Origin: Terriglobales bacterium
GTDB taxonomy: Bacteria; Acidobacteriota; Terriglobia; Terriglobales; Acidobacteriaceae
DNA length: 34,673 bases
Assembly (NCBI GenBank): GCA_015655195.1
Contig: JAATFM010000207.1
Span: 1-34,673, forward strand
Reading direction: 5' to 3'
In this document: positions 25,653-32,808 of the stretch, piece by piece
How positions within the stretch are numbered: the stretch's first letter is position 1
Layout: each line of letters opens with the position of its first letter
The notes under the pieces: generated by a model
Told to the model about the DNA's origin: nothing
Database searches by the model: none
Seen by the model: the letters and a program-made list of their open reading frames with translations, nothing else
Translations under genes and position numbers: made by a program

Positions 25653-26303
25653 GTGAGCGAAGCCTCCCAGATTGAAAGCCCGATTGGAAGCCCGGCCGAA
25701 AGCAAGGTTGGAAGCCAGTTCAGCCGTCCGCAGGCGCTGGCCCTCCTCCATGCGTGGACCCAGGGCGAAAGCCTGCGGAAACACGCCCTCGCCGTCGAGA
25801 CCTGCGTGGCGGCTTACGGCGAAACCGAGGCCGACCGGCTCGCTCTTGCCGGCGAGGAGCGGGATCGTCTGATAACTCTCTATTCCACCACTGCCCTGCT
25901 CCACGACTTCGACTACGAAAAACACCCCACGCCGGAAGAACACCCCTTCGTCGGCGTCCGCGAGTTGGAACGCCTCGGCTGGCCGGCGGAAACGCGCACG
26001 GCAATCCTCGGCCACGCGCAGTACTCGGGCGTGCCCCGCACAACGCACCTCGACAAAGTTCTCTTTGCCTGCGACGAGCTGGCCGGCTTCCTGACCGCCT
26101 GCGCGCTGGTGAAGCCGACGAGGGCTATTACCGACGTGGAAGTGGCCGGCGTGAAGAAAAAGCTCAAGGACAAAGCCTTCGCCCGCGGTGTAAGCCGGGA
26201 CGACGTATATCAGGGCGCAGCAGAGCTAGGCGTCGCCCTCGACACGCACATTGCGTTTTGTCTCGAAGCGATGAAGAAGCGAGCTGCCGAGTTGGGATTA
26301 TAA
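25653..26303 (+). CDS. HD-domain protein, putative metal-dependent phosphohydrolase
   Basis: A 216-residue protein with an HD metal-binding set: His44 (RKHALAVE), His84-Asp85 (ALLHDFDYEKHP), His121 (ILGHAQYSG) and Asp141 (LFACDELAGF). Spacing resembles the YfbR/HDIG-like group of predicted nucleotide or phosphomonoester hydrolases. The start is GTG 25653 with GGGGA 5 bases upstream. The first 22 residues are low-complexity (repeated S-x-I-E-S/P). No neighbouring gene names the substrate. It is divergent from the XRE regulator, which may control it. Confidence 0.82.
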   Translation: MSEASQIESPIGSPAESKVGSQFSRPQALALLHAWTQGESLRKHALAVETCVAAYGETEADRLALAGEERDRLITLYSTTALLHDFDYEKHPTPEEHPFVGVRELERLGWPAETRTAILGHAQYSGVPRTTHLDKVLFACDELAGFLTACALVKPTRAITDVEVAGVKKKLKDKAFARGVSRDDVYQGAAELGVALDTHIAFCLEAMKKRAAELGL

Positions 26304-26367
26304 ATCGGCGCGACGGTCGTGGGTCAGTTTGAATCTGGAGTTTCGATTAGCCGGAGCTTCCACTCTT

Positions 26368-26400
26368 TGGGTTAGAAACCCATAAATTGCGCGCTATACT
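26368..26400 (+). promoter_or_regulatory. Promoter and palindrome before the alpha/beta hydrolase gene
   Basis: TATACT at 26395-26400 is a good -10 box, and TTAGAA at 26372-26377 is a weak -35 with a 17-bp spacer. The perfect palindrome TGGGTT-AGA-AACCCA (26368-26382) overlaps the -35. The -10 ends 7 bases before the ATG at 26408, so the transcript may be leaderless; no SD is visible. The palindrome could be a repressor site. Confidence 0.4.
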
Positions 26401-26407
26401 TCCCGCA

Positions 26408-27301
26408 ATGCCCCTGTTATCTAAGAAGTCTCTGCGAATATTACGCAACGCGCTCCTGACCGTAGTGGTTCTCTTCTGCATAGTGTTCGGCGGAGGACGC
26501 CTGGCAGCGGGCTACCTGATGGCCAGACTGGCGCTTACGACAGGACCCAATGGCCCGCAAACACCGGCCATGCTGGGTGTGCCTTTCGCGCGGGTTGAAA
26601 TTCCAAGCGGTCCTCGCAGGCTTGACAGCTATATAGTGACAGCCGCTTCCTCCTGCACAAATCCACCCGTGCTATTGATCTATCACGGCGTTCAGGAAAC
26701 CATCTCCGAATGGGTCAAGGCACAGAAATTTCTCTACGACCATTGCGTTTCATCGGTGATTTTTGATCCAACAGGAAGCGGAAACAGCTCCCGGCCTGCG
26801 GCTTTTGAGGCAATTGGAGAAGATTCCATCGCGGCATACGAATTTACGGTTCAGCGCTTTCCAGGGAGCCGCATTTATGTCCTGGGCCATTCGCTGGGAA
26901 ATGCTCCAATGCTCGCAGCCGAGCCGCATTTTCCCTCTCCTCCTGCCGGCATGATCGTGGCCAGTGCATTTGCTTCCCTGCGCTCTCAGAAAAGCATCCA
27001 GGAGCATCTGCTGTATCGGCTGTTGGCCTACACCATTCCAGACTGGTGGAACAACGGGAAGGCGGTCGAGCAGGTTCACGTTCCTCTGCTTGTGATTCAT
27101 AGCGATACCGATGAGGTGAACCCTGTAGAGGGAGGCCGCGCGATTTATGCCGCCGCGCCGCAGCCTAAAACGCTGGTAATTCTTCATGGATACACGCACA
27201 ATACGCTCTATCAAAATCCGAGCGAGCAGTGGTGGGGGCCGGTTCTTGTTTTTGTGAAAGCTGCCTCTGAGAGCCACCCCGAGCTTCCGGGTCCACGTTA
27301 A
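26408..27301 (+). CDS. Alpha/beta-hydrolase with N-terminal membrane anchor
   Basis: A 297-residue hydrolase. Residues 8-40 form a basic start plus a hydrophobic helix (ALLTVVVLFCIVFGGG), likely a membrane anchor or uncleaved signal. The nucleophile elbow is GHSLG with Ser162; Asp233 or Asp235 (HSDTDEV) and His264 (GYTHN) complete the triad. VLLIYHGVQETISEW supplies the oxyanion region. This matches the serine aminopeptidase/BAAT-like group, with no substrate evident. The ATG at 26408 is chosen over an in-frame TTG at 26387. It stands alone with a probable leaderless promoter. Confidence 0.85.
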   Translation: MPLLSKKSLRILRNALLTVVVLFCIVFGGGRLAAGYLMARLALTTGPNGPQTPAMLGVPFARVEIPSGPRRLDSYIVTAASSCTNPPVLLIYHGVQETISEWVKAQKFLYDHCVSSVIFDPTGSGNSSRPAAFEAIGEDSIAAYEFTVQRFPGSRIYVLGHSLGNAPMLAAEPHFPSPPAGMIVASAFASLRSQKSIQEHLLYRLLAYTIPDWWNNGKAVEQVHVPLLVIHSDTDEVNPVEGGRAIYAAAPQPKTLVILHGYTHNTLYQNPSEQWWGPVLVFVKAASESHPELPGPR

Positions 27302-27508
27302 TTACGCGCCATAACGTCTTTTACCGTGGATTCACGTCAACGGATATTCTTTGAATTCAAACCGGCCCACCACCCGCACAGTCATAATCTGCGGAAAAGC
27401 GCACACAGTTCCACTGTCCGGCCTGCATCGTGACGCGCGCCACTGGTCAGCCGGCGCGGATCGCGTTATGCTCTCTCTCGCAAGGCTTCGCGCGAAAGGA
27501 GACTCCCG

Positions 27509-28306
27509 ATGCCCCGCTTCCATCACATCCTTACCGACACGGAAAACGGCGTACTGACGCTCACCATGAACCGCCCCGAGAAGCGCAACGCCCTCTGCCC
27601 ACTGCTGATGCAGGAGCTGGCCGCGGCGCTCAGCGAGGCCGAGAACTCCGACGAAGGCGTCGTGATCCTGACCGGCGCGGGACCGGCTTTCTGCGCCGGC
27701 CTCGACATGGAACACCTTGCCACCATGCACGCCGCCACGCCCGAAGAGGGTCGCAAGGACTCCGAAAACATGGCGCAGGTGCTGCGCACGCTCTACGAGT
27801 TTCCCAAGCCGGTCATCGCGGCAGTCAACGGCCCGGCGATCGCCGGCGGCATGGGCCTTGCCATGCTTTGCGACTTCACGCTCGCCGCGCCGGAAGCCAA
27901 GTTCGGCTTTACCGAGGTCAAGGTCGGCTATGTGCCTGCCATCGTGGCCTCATTCCTGCTACGCCAGGTGGGCGAGCGCAAGACGCGCGAGCTACTGCTC
28001 TCTGGCCGTCTGCTCAAGGCGCATGAGGCGCTGCACTGCGGGCTTATCACGCAGGTTGTTCCCGGCGAGGAGCTGATGCAAACCGCACAGGCAATGGCGC
28101 AGTCGCTGCTGCAGAACAGTCCGCAGGCCATGCAGGAGATCAAGCGTCTGCTGGCCGCCCATTCTCGCCGCCGGCTTGACGAGGAGATCGAGGACGCCGT
28201 CGAGGTCAACGCCCGCCAGCGCTCCGCCGAGGACTTCCGCGAGGGCGTGCAAGCCTTCCTGGAACACCGCCGCCCGGAGTGGCCCAGCCTGCACGCAAAA
28301 GTCTAG
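27509..28306 (+). CDS. Crotonase-family enzyme resembling methylglutaconyl-CoA hydratase
   Basis: A 265-residue enoyl-CoA hydratase/isomerase. NRPEKRNAL (21-29) and GAGPAFCAGLD (56-66) form the CoA and oxyanion site, with NGPAIAGGMGLAML (107-120). Of the two canonical crotonase glutamates, the second is Glu136 (FGFTEVKVG) but the first, in the GGxxE position, is Gly116. The TEVKVGYVPAIVASFLLR context resembles LiuC-type 3-methylglutaconyl-CoA hydratases of leucine breakdown, which is from memory and only suggestive. The ATG has AAGGAGA about 7 bases upstream. No other liu genes are present, so the pathway is unproven. The 207-base gap before it has no gene. Confidence 0.85.
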   Translation: MPRFHHILTDTENGVLTLTMNRPEKRNALCPLLMQELAAALSEAENSDEGVVILTGAGPAFCAGLDMEHLATMHAATPEEGRKDSENMAQVLRTLYEFPKPVIAAVNGPAIAGGMGLAMLCDFTLAAPEAKFGFTEVKVGYVPAIVASFLLRQVGERKTRELLLSGRLLKAHEALHCGLITQVVPGEELMQTAQAMAQSLLQNSPQAMQEIKRLLAAHSRRRLDEEIEDAVEVNARQRSAEDFREGVQAFLEHRRPEWPSLHAKV

Positions 28307-28313
28307 GGGCCGT

Positions 28314-28437
28314 GTCCCTAAAGTTCGCAGCATAAATATAGCTGCCATCCTTCGACACCGTTTGGCCAAAATGCGGCCGAACGGTGTCGAAGGATTTGCG
28401 GTTGCTGTTCGCAAATTATGCCGGGAACCTTAGGGAC
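28314..28437. repeat. Long nested palindromic repeat between crotonase and pfkA
   Basis: An outer pair, GTCCCTAAAGTTC (28314-28326) and GAACCTTAGGGAC (28425-28437), matches at 12 of 13. An inner pair, ATCCTTCGACACCGTTTGGCC written as 28347-28367 and its partner at 28375-28395, matches at 20 of 21 around a 7-nt loop. The whole 124-base element starts 8 bases after the crotonase stop and may act as a terminator or RNA-processing hairpin. It resembles an interspersed repeat more than a dedicated terminator because no U-tract follows. Confidence 0.75.
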
Positions 28438-28490
28438 TAGCCCGCCGCTTCCTACCGATTCTTAAACGACACTATACAAGCCAGCCATAT

Positions 28491-28570
28491 TCCTTTGAGC
28501 CGCCATGGTGACTCGAATCACCATGGATATTTCCCGCATCTGCGATTCTGAGATTGATCGCCTCAAAGGA
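28491..28570 (+). promoter_or_regulatory. Three-helix structured 5' leader of pfkA sequestering the SD
   Basis: Three helices nest compactly. P1 pairs TCCTTTGAG (28491-28499) with CTCAAAGGA (28562-28570), 9 bp perfect. P2 is CCATGGTGA (28503-28511) with TCACCATGG (28518-28526), 9 bp perfect. P3 is GCGAT (28542-28546) with ATCGC (28557-28561). The P1 3' arm contains AAAGGA, the SD 8 bases before the pfkA ATG, so folding would hide it. A possible -10 (TATACA, 28473-28478) sits just before P1; the -35 is poor. It is not a riboswitch class I recognise. Confidence 0.5.
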
Positions 28571-28578
28571 CAATTTCG

Positions 28579-29550
28579 ATGAAGAATCTTGCAGTCTTGA
28601 CGAGTGGAGGAGACGCCTCCGGGATGAATGCCGCCATTCGGGCGGTAGTGCGCACAGGCCAGGCCAGGGGAATGAATACCTGGGGAGTTTTTCAGGGATA
28701 CTCTGGGCTCATTGAAGGCAACTTCAAGCGGCTGGGCACGCGCGACGTCAGCAACATCATCCAGCGCGGCGGCACGATTCTCGGCTCCGCGCGCTGCCCC
28801 GAATTCCGAACCGAAGAAGGTGTCGAGCTGGCCATTCGCCGCTTGCGCGGCGCAGGCATCGACGGTCTGGTCGTCATCGGCGGCAATGGCTCGCAGACCG
28901 GCGCCAATGCCCTGCACAAGATGGGCTTCCCGGTCGTCGGTGTCGCTTCCACCATCGACAACGATCTCTACGGCTCGGAGGTCACGATCGGCGTAGACAC
29001 CGCGCTCAACGTGGCGTTGAACGCCATTGATAATCTCAAGGTCACGGCCTCGTCGCACAACCGTGCCCTGATGGTCGAGGTCATGGGCCGCAAATGCGGT
29101 TATCTCGCTCTCATGGCCGGTATTGCCGGCGGCGCCGAAGCCGTCGTTCTGCCGGAAATCGACGTCGTTCCCGAGCAACTGGCCGAGCGCATTCAAGATG
29201 TTTACGAACGCGGCAAGCCGCACGCCATCGTCGTGGTGGCCGAAGGCGCGAAATACAACGCCGCGGGCCTCTGCGAATACTTTGAGCAGCACAACCTGCT
29301 GCGCGGCTACGAGTTCCGTTCCACCGTGCTTGGCTATGTGCAGCGCGGCGCAGTGCCCACCTGCGCGGACCGGCTGCTGGGCACCCGGCTGGGCTCCGAA
29401 GCAGCCGAGCAGATCATCGCCGGCAAGCACGGCGTCCTCGTCGGCTGCTCCCACGGCGAACTCATCACCACGCCGCTCGAAGAGGTAGTTACTGGTGAGA
29501 AACCGCTGCCACCGTGGTTTCTGAAGGCCGCGGACATGTTCGCGCGTTAA
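28579..29550 (+). CDS. pfkA: 6-phosphofructokinase
   Basis: A 323-residue PfkA-type kinase that phosphorylates fructose 6-phosphate in glycolysis. Landmarks: TSGGDASGMNAAIR (8-21), GSARCPEF (69-76), TIDNDLYGSEVTIGVDTAL with the catalytic Asp127, and VEVMGRKCGYLAL. At residue 103 the Mg2+-binding Asp of E. coli PfkA is Asn (VVIGGNGSQTGA), while Gly104, typical of ATP rather than PPi users, is kept and 124 is Ser. Length fits the short ATP-dependent group. The ATG follows AAAGGA by 8 bases, inside the leader structure. Phosphoryl donor and regulation need assay; the Asn may be normal for this lineage. Confidence 0.93.
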   Translation: MKNLAVLTSGGDASGMNAAIRAVVRTGQARGMNTWGVFQGYSGLIEGNFKRLGTRDVSNIIQRGGTILGSARCPEFRTEEGVELAIRRLRGAGIDGLVVIGGNGSQTGANALHKMGFPVVGVASTIDNDLYGSEVTIGVDTALNVALNAIDNLKVTASSHNRALMVEVMGRKCGYLALMAGIAGGAEAVVLPEIDVVPEQLAERIQDVYERGKPHAIVVVAEGAKYNAAGLCEYFEQHNLLRGYEFRSTVLGYVQRGAVPTCADRLLGTRLGSEAAEQIIAGKHGVLVGCSHGELITTPLEEVVTGEKPLPPWFLKAADMFAR

Positions 29551-29569
29551 CCGCATCGCCTAGCATCCC

Positions 29570-29620
29570 AGATCCCTGCCGTTGGGACCTGGAATGCCGG
29601 GCCGGTTCGGATTCCCGGCA
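29570..29620. repeat. Repeat copy plus GCCGGG hairpin after pfkA
   Basis: AGATCCCTGCCGTTGGGACC (29570-29589) continues TGGAATGCC and resembles the stretch AGGTCCCTGCTGTTGGGACC at 30262-30281, with about 24 of 29 bases alike. It is followed by TGCCGGG (29595-29601) paired with CCCGGCA (29614-29620). It lies between the convergent pfkA and hemerythrin genes and may end either transcript, although no U-tract is present. Confidence 0.55.
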
Positions 29621-29623
29621 GAC

Positions 29624-30037
29624 CTACTTCACCCCGTGCGCATTGAGCCATACCCCGTACTGGCGGTCTTCCTTCTGAATATGATTGACCAGCCATTCCC
29701 GCAAAAAATTCAGCAGGGGGATGCAGACGGAAAGATCGCCCCGGTCAAAGCGCGCAACAAGAGCCTCGACCTCGTGCGTCAATTTCTGGTGATGGAGCGC
29801 ATGTTCCTTCCGATCGGGATACAAGTGCTTGTTTATCAGGGCCTCTTCCGCGGCAAAATGCTCGCGCGTGTATTTCACGAGCATCTTGAGCAGCGGTCCG
29901 ATTACATCATTCGCCCTCCCGGATCTCATCGCATCGTACATATCGTTCAGGGCCTTGACCAGACCCTTATGCTGGTCGTCCATCGCCTTAACGCCCACTG
30001 AAAAGCTGTCGTTCCATTCCATTAATGCCACTAGCAT
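29624..30037 (-). CDS. Bacteriohemerythrin
   Basis: A 137-residue four-helix O2-binding protein with a di-iron site. The ligand pattern is complete: His23 (DDQHKGL), His60 and Glu64 (REHFAAEEAL), His79 and His83 (HALHH), His119 and Asp124 (NHIQKED). Stand-alone bacteriohemerythrins bind oxygen for storage, delivery or sensing; the partner here is unknown. ATG 30037 is preceded by AAAGGA only 3 bases away, and ATG 30022 (MEWNDSFSVG) is a possible alternative. Frame above 30037 has no hemerythrin similarity. It is flanked on both sides by copies of one repeat (29570 and 30262). Confidence 0.92.
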   Translation of the reverse strand: MLVALMEWNDSFSVGVKAMDDQHKGLVKALNDMYDAMRSGRANDVIGPLLKMLVKYTREHFAAEEALINKHLYPDRKEHALHHQKLTHEVEALVARFDRGDLSVCIPLLNFLREWLVNHIQKEDRQYGVWLNAHGVK

Positions 30038-30230
30038 CGTCCTTTCTGAGTTTGAGCGATATTCGACCCCATACCAGCTCAGCAGAACGGCAAGAACATT
30101 CCACTCTATGTGTAACTCTTCAATACATCGTCTGGAATGCGGGGACCATGAGCGCTGGAATCGACGAATCGAGGCAGGGCGCCTCGCCTCGCTGCATTTC
30201 GGTGTGTGGAATTGCAGAAATCGCGGACGA

Positions 30231-30291
30231 CCCACCCTTGCGACGCTTTTGCGGGTGCCTCAGGTCCCTGCTGTTGGGACCCGGGATGACA
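30231..30291. repeat. Damaged CCCACCCT-family copy 3 and GGTCCC hairpin unit
   Basis: CCCACCCTTGCGACG at 30231-30245 matches the left arm of the copies near 4185 and in argS, but the right arm is lost (TTTTGCGGGTGCC). It is joined to AGGTCCCTGCTGTTGGGACC (30262-30281), whose core GGTCCC/GGGACC forms a 6-bp hairpin, and to GGGATGACA. The unit lies just after the DHH-gene stop and upstream of hemerythrin, both on the minus strand. Confidence 0.6.
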
Positions 30292-30293
30292 AG

Positions 30294-31280
30294 CTAACTC
30301 GGATTCTTTGCCCGCAGCTCGGCGACGATCTCCGCCGCCGCAGCGCGCGCCTGCTCTTCCCGATCGGGCGGAAAGCTGATGGCTCCCACGCGGGCGTGGC
30401 CGCCGCCGCCGTAACGCTCGCAGATTTCGGCCAGGTTTACCAGCTTGGCCGGTTCCACCTTCGTCCACGGATTCGTTCCCACGGCGACCTTGGTGCGGAA
30501 GCTCGACTTCGAGAGGCCGATCGAATAGATCGCCTGCGGGTGCAGGTAATATGGGATGAACTTGTTGAAGCCTTCGAGCGGGTGGTCGGTGATGTCGAAG
30601 GAGATGGTGCCGTCTTTTTCCTCGCTGCGCTGGCGAATCAGCTCCAGAGCCGCCTTGTGGCGTTCAAGCAGCGGCGGAAGCAGCTCGGCAACAAAGGGCT
30701 GCGCCAGCACCTCGGCGAGCGGCATCTCGGTAAGTAGCGGAATCAGCCGCGGAATGAATTCCGGGTCCTCGGTGGACTCGATGATGAGCGTCAGCTTCAT
30801 GGCCGGCTCGGCCATCTCGACAGCAGCCTCCGGGCTTTCGTAGAGCGCTCCGTCCACAATGTCCGCCCAGTGAATCAGCTCGGCTACGGGCTTTGTATCA
30901 AAGCCGAACTTCGTCTCGGCGATGTGCGCGAGAAAGCTCGTGCAGGAGGTATAGTCCGGATCGAAAAACTTGCGCGCGGCGCAATCCGGCTGCTGCTGGC
31001 AGGCGAGAAAGTTGGCGTGATCCTCCGGCGTGAGAAACGCCGAGAGATGATGATCGAACCACCAGGTAATCTTCGGCGAGGCGGAGTATTTGAAATCGAC
31101 GATGGCGTTCTCGTCGCCGGTAAAGTGGCTCTCGTCAAAGAGCGCGCCAGCGCGATGCACGAGGCCGTGGTACTCGTAGGATGCGGCGGGCGCGATGCGC
31201 TCCCGGTGGAAGCGCGTGAAGAGCGAGGCCGAGCAGGCTCCGTCGAAGCATTTGTCGTGATAAAAGACGCGAACCCGCAA
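30294..31280 (-). CDS. DHH-family phosphoesterase (DHHA1-type)
   Basis: A 328-residue DHH/DHHA1 protein. The start is TTG 31280, 8 bases after GGAGGT on the minus strand, giving MRVRVFYHDKCFDGACSASL with the metal-binding HDxCFDG-like beginning; the frame to 31355 adds only non-family peptide. The DHH signature appears as WWFDHHLSAF and the C-terminal DHHA1 loop as RYGGGGHARVGAISF. Such proteins cleave small phosphodiesters, oligoribonucleotides or cyclic dinucleotides; which one cannot be read from sequence. It is divergent from gltA across 292 bases that hold the gltA promoter. A nanoRNase or exopolyphosphatase-like role is possible but unproven. Confidence 0.85.
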   Translation of the reverse strand: MRVRVFYHDKCFDGACSASLFTRFHRERIAPAASYEYHGLVHRAGALFDESHFTGDENAIVDFKYSASPKITWWFDHHLSAFLTPEDHANFLACQQQPDCAARKFFDPDYTSCTSFLAHIAETKFGFDTKPVAELIHWADIVDGALYESPEAAVEMAEPAMKLTLIIESTEDPEFIPRLIPLLTEMPLAEVLAQPFVAELLPPLLERHKAALELIRQRSEEKDGTISFDITDHPLEGFNKFIPYYLHPQAIYSIGLSKSSFRTKVAVGTNPWTKVEPAKLVNLAEICERYGGGGHARVGAISFPPDREEQARAAAAEIVAELRAKNPS

Positions 31281-31402
31281 AAAAACGACCTCCAACCGAG
31301 CAAGATGAAAAACTCCCGGAACTGTTAAGGATACCGGCTGCGGCGGGGGTGTCAAGGCTGGACAGGCGTGTGAGAGGTTTCAGCGCACTCGCAGCGACCC
31401 CG

Positions 31403-31476
31403 TGTGATGCCGCTCACATCAGTTCCCGCATGGTGGTCGCGCTGCCGTGACAACTGTGGAATGGTTCAGTTATAAA
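31403..31476 (+). promoter_or_regulatory. gltA promoter with CRP/FNR-type site
   Basis: TGTGA-TGCCGC-TCACA (31403-31418) is an exact match to the E. coli CRP half-site consensus with a 6-bp spacer. Downstream, GTGACA (31447-31452) and TATAAA (31471-31476) form a -35/-10 pair with an 18-bp spacer. With a start point near 31482 the site centre would be at about -72, a class I-like position. The rest of the 31281-31572 gap has no gene. Regulation by a CRP/FNR-family protein is inferred. Confidence 0.55.
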
Positions 31477-31572
31477 AGAATCCTTGTTCGTATTTTCGCT
31501 CAGACGCGGAACGGCGCCTCCGCGTCAATCGCGAGTTTGAGCCACTTGAACCTCAGGGAGAACCAATCCATT

Positions 31573-32706
31573 ATGTCTACTGTTGTCGCGGGTAAGGGTC
31601 TGGAAGGCATCGTTGCCGCCAATTCGGGAATCTGCTGGATCGACGGCGAAGCCGGCGTACTGGCCTACCGCGGCATCGACATCCACGAGTTGGCGGAAAA
31701 CTCCACCTTTGAGGAATCCACCTATCTGTTGTGGAATGGCCGCCTGCCCAGCGCCTCCGAGTTGAAAGAATTTTCCGCACAACTGGCCGAGGCACGCGAG
31801 CTGAACCCGAAAATCATCGACCTGCTCAAAAGCCTGCCCACGACGGGCACGCCGATGGAGGTTCTCCGCACGGCGGTCTCCGCGCTGAGCTTCTACGACG
31901 CCGATGAGAAGGACAATACGCACGACGCGAACGTTCGCAAGGCATTCCGGCTCACCGCGCAGATTGCCATGATCGTGGCGGTTTACGACCGCGTTCGCAA
32001 GGGATTGGAAATTGTGCCCGCGGACAAGTCGCTAAGCCACGCGGCGAACTTTCTCTGGATGCTGAATGGCGTGAAGCCCAGCGAAACCGCGGCGCGAACT
32101 TTGGATGTGGCCCTTATCCTGCACGCCGACCACGAGTTGAACGCTTCCACCTTCGCCGCCCGCGTCATCGCCGCCACGCTCTCCGACATTCACTCCGCCA
32201 TCACGGGCGCGATTGGCGCGCTGAAGGGCCCGCTGCACGGCGGCGCCAACGAGGCCGTGATGCGCCTGCTCCACGCCATCGACAAGGCCGGCGCGGACCC
32301 GGTCAAGTACGTGCAGGAGATGCTCGCCGGCAAGCAGAAGATCTCCGGCTTCGGCCATCGCGTCTACAAGACCGAAGACCCGCGCGCCACGCACCTGCGC
32401 CGCATGAGCGAGCAGCTCGGCAAGGACTCCGGCAACCCCAAGTGGTTCGACATGTCGCGGGCGATTGAGCTCTATATCAACAGCGAAAAGAAGCTCAACG
32501 CCAACGTGGACTTCTACTCCGCTTCGACCTACACCACGCTCGGCATTGACATCGATCTCTTCACGCCGATCTTTGCCGTGAGCCGCATTTCGGGCTGGGC
32601 CGCGCATGTGATCGAGCAGCTCGACGACAACCGGCTCATCCGCCCCCGCGCCGAATACGTGGGGCCAGCATACCCGACGCATTGGGTGCCGGTGGCAGAG
32701 CGCTAG
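31573..32706 (+). CDS. gltA: Citrate synthase
   Basis: A 377-residue citrate synthase that condenses oxaloacetate and acetyl-CoA, first step of the TCA cycle. HADHELNASTF, then PLHGGANEAV with His222, GFGHRVYKTEDPRA with His262, and NVDFYSAS with Asp313 form the conserved catalytic set. Length and the missing N-terminal beta domain point to the short type I-like group shared with 2-methylcitrate synthases, so some activity on propionyl-CoA cannot be excluded. The ATG at 31573 (MSTVVAGKG) is used; AGGGAGA lies about 11 bases upstream. A strong terminator follows 20 bases later, indicating a single-gene transcript. Confidence 0.94.
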   Translation: MSTVVAGKGLEGIVAANSGICWIDGEAGVLAYRGIDIHELAENSTFEESTYLLWNGRLPSASELKEFSAQLAEARELNPKIIDLLKSLPTTGTPMEVLRTAVSALSFYDADEKDNTHDANVRKAFRLTAQIAMIVAVYDRVRKGLEIVPADKSLSHAANFLWMLNGVKPSETAARTLDVALILHADHELNASTFAARVIAATLSDIHSAITGAIGALKGPLHGGANEAVMRLLHAIDKAGADPVKYVQEMLAGKQKISGFGHRVYKTEDPRATHLRRMSEQLGKDSGNPKWFDMSRAIELYINSEKKLNANVDFYSASTYTTLGIDIDLFTPIFAVSRISGWAAHVIEQLDDNRLIRPRAEYVGPAYPTHWVPVAER

Positions 32707-32726
32707 TCGCTAGTGACAAGTGACGA

Positions 32727-32770
32727 AAAAGTTTCGGGCGGACAGAATCTTCTGTCCGCCCGAAACTTTT
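32727..32770. terminator. Rho-independent terminator after gltA
   Basis: A perfect 20-bp inverted repeat (32727-32746 and 32751-32770) with a 4-nt loop ATCT. The core is GGGCGGACAGA against TCTGTCCGCCC, and the outer AAAA/TTTT pairs give a U-tract on either strand. It begins 20 bases after the gltA stop and ends 38 bases before the lipoprotein gene. Confidence 0.93.
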
Positions 32771-32808
32771 GTACGTTTTATGGTTTCTACCAACCAAAGG
32801 ATGACTTT

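Noticed and set aside
28462-29556. A 364-codon minus-strand frame over pfkA
   Set aside because: Opposite a complete PfkA; no domain. Its extension through the leader hairpins does not weaken the leader interpretation because those helices lie outside any real gene.
31447-31572. A 42-residue N-terminal extension of citrate synthase in the same frame
   Set aside because: The extra peptide covers the predicted promoter and is not citrate-synthase-like; ATG 31573 gives the normal length.
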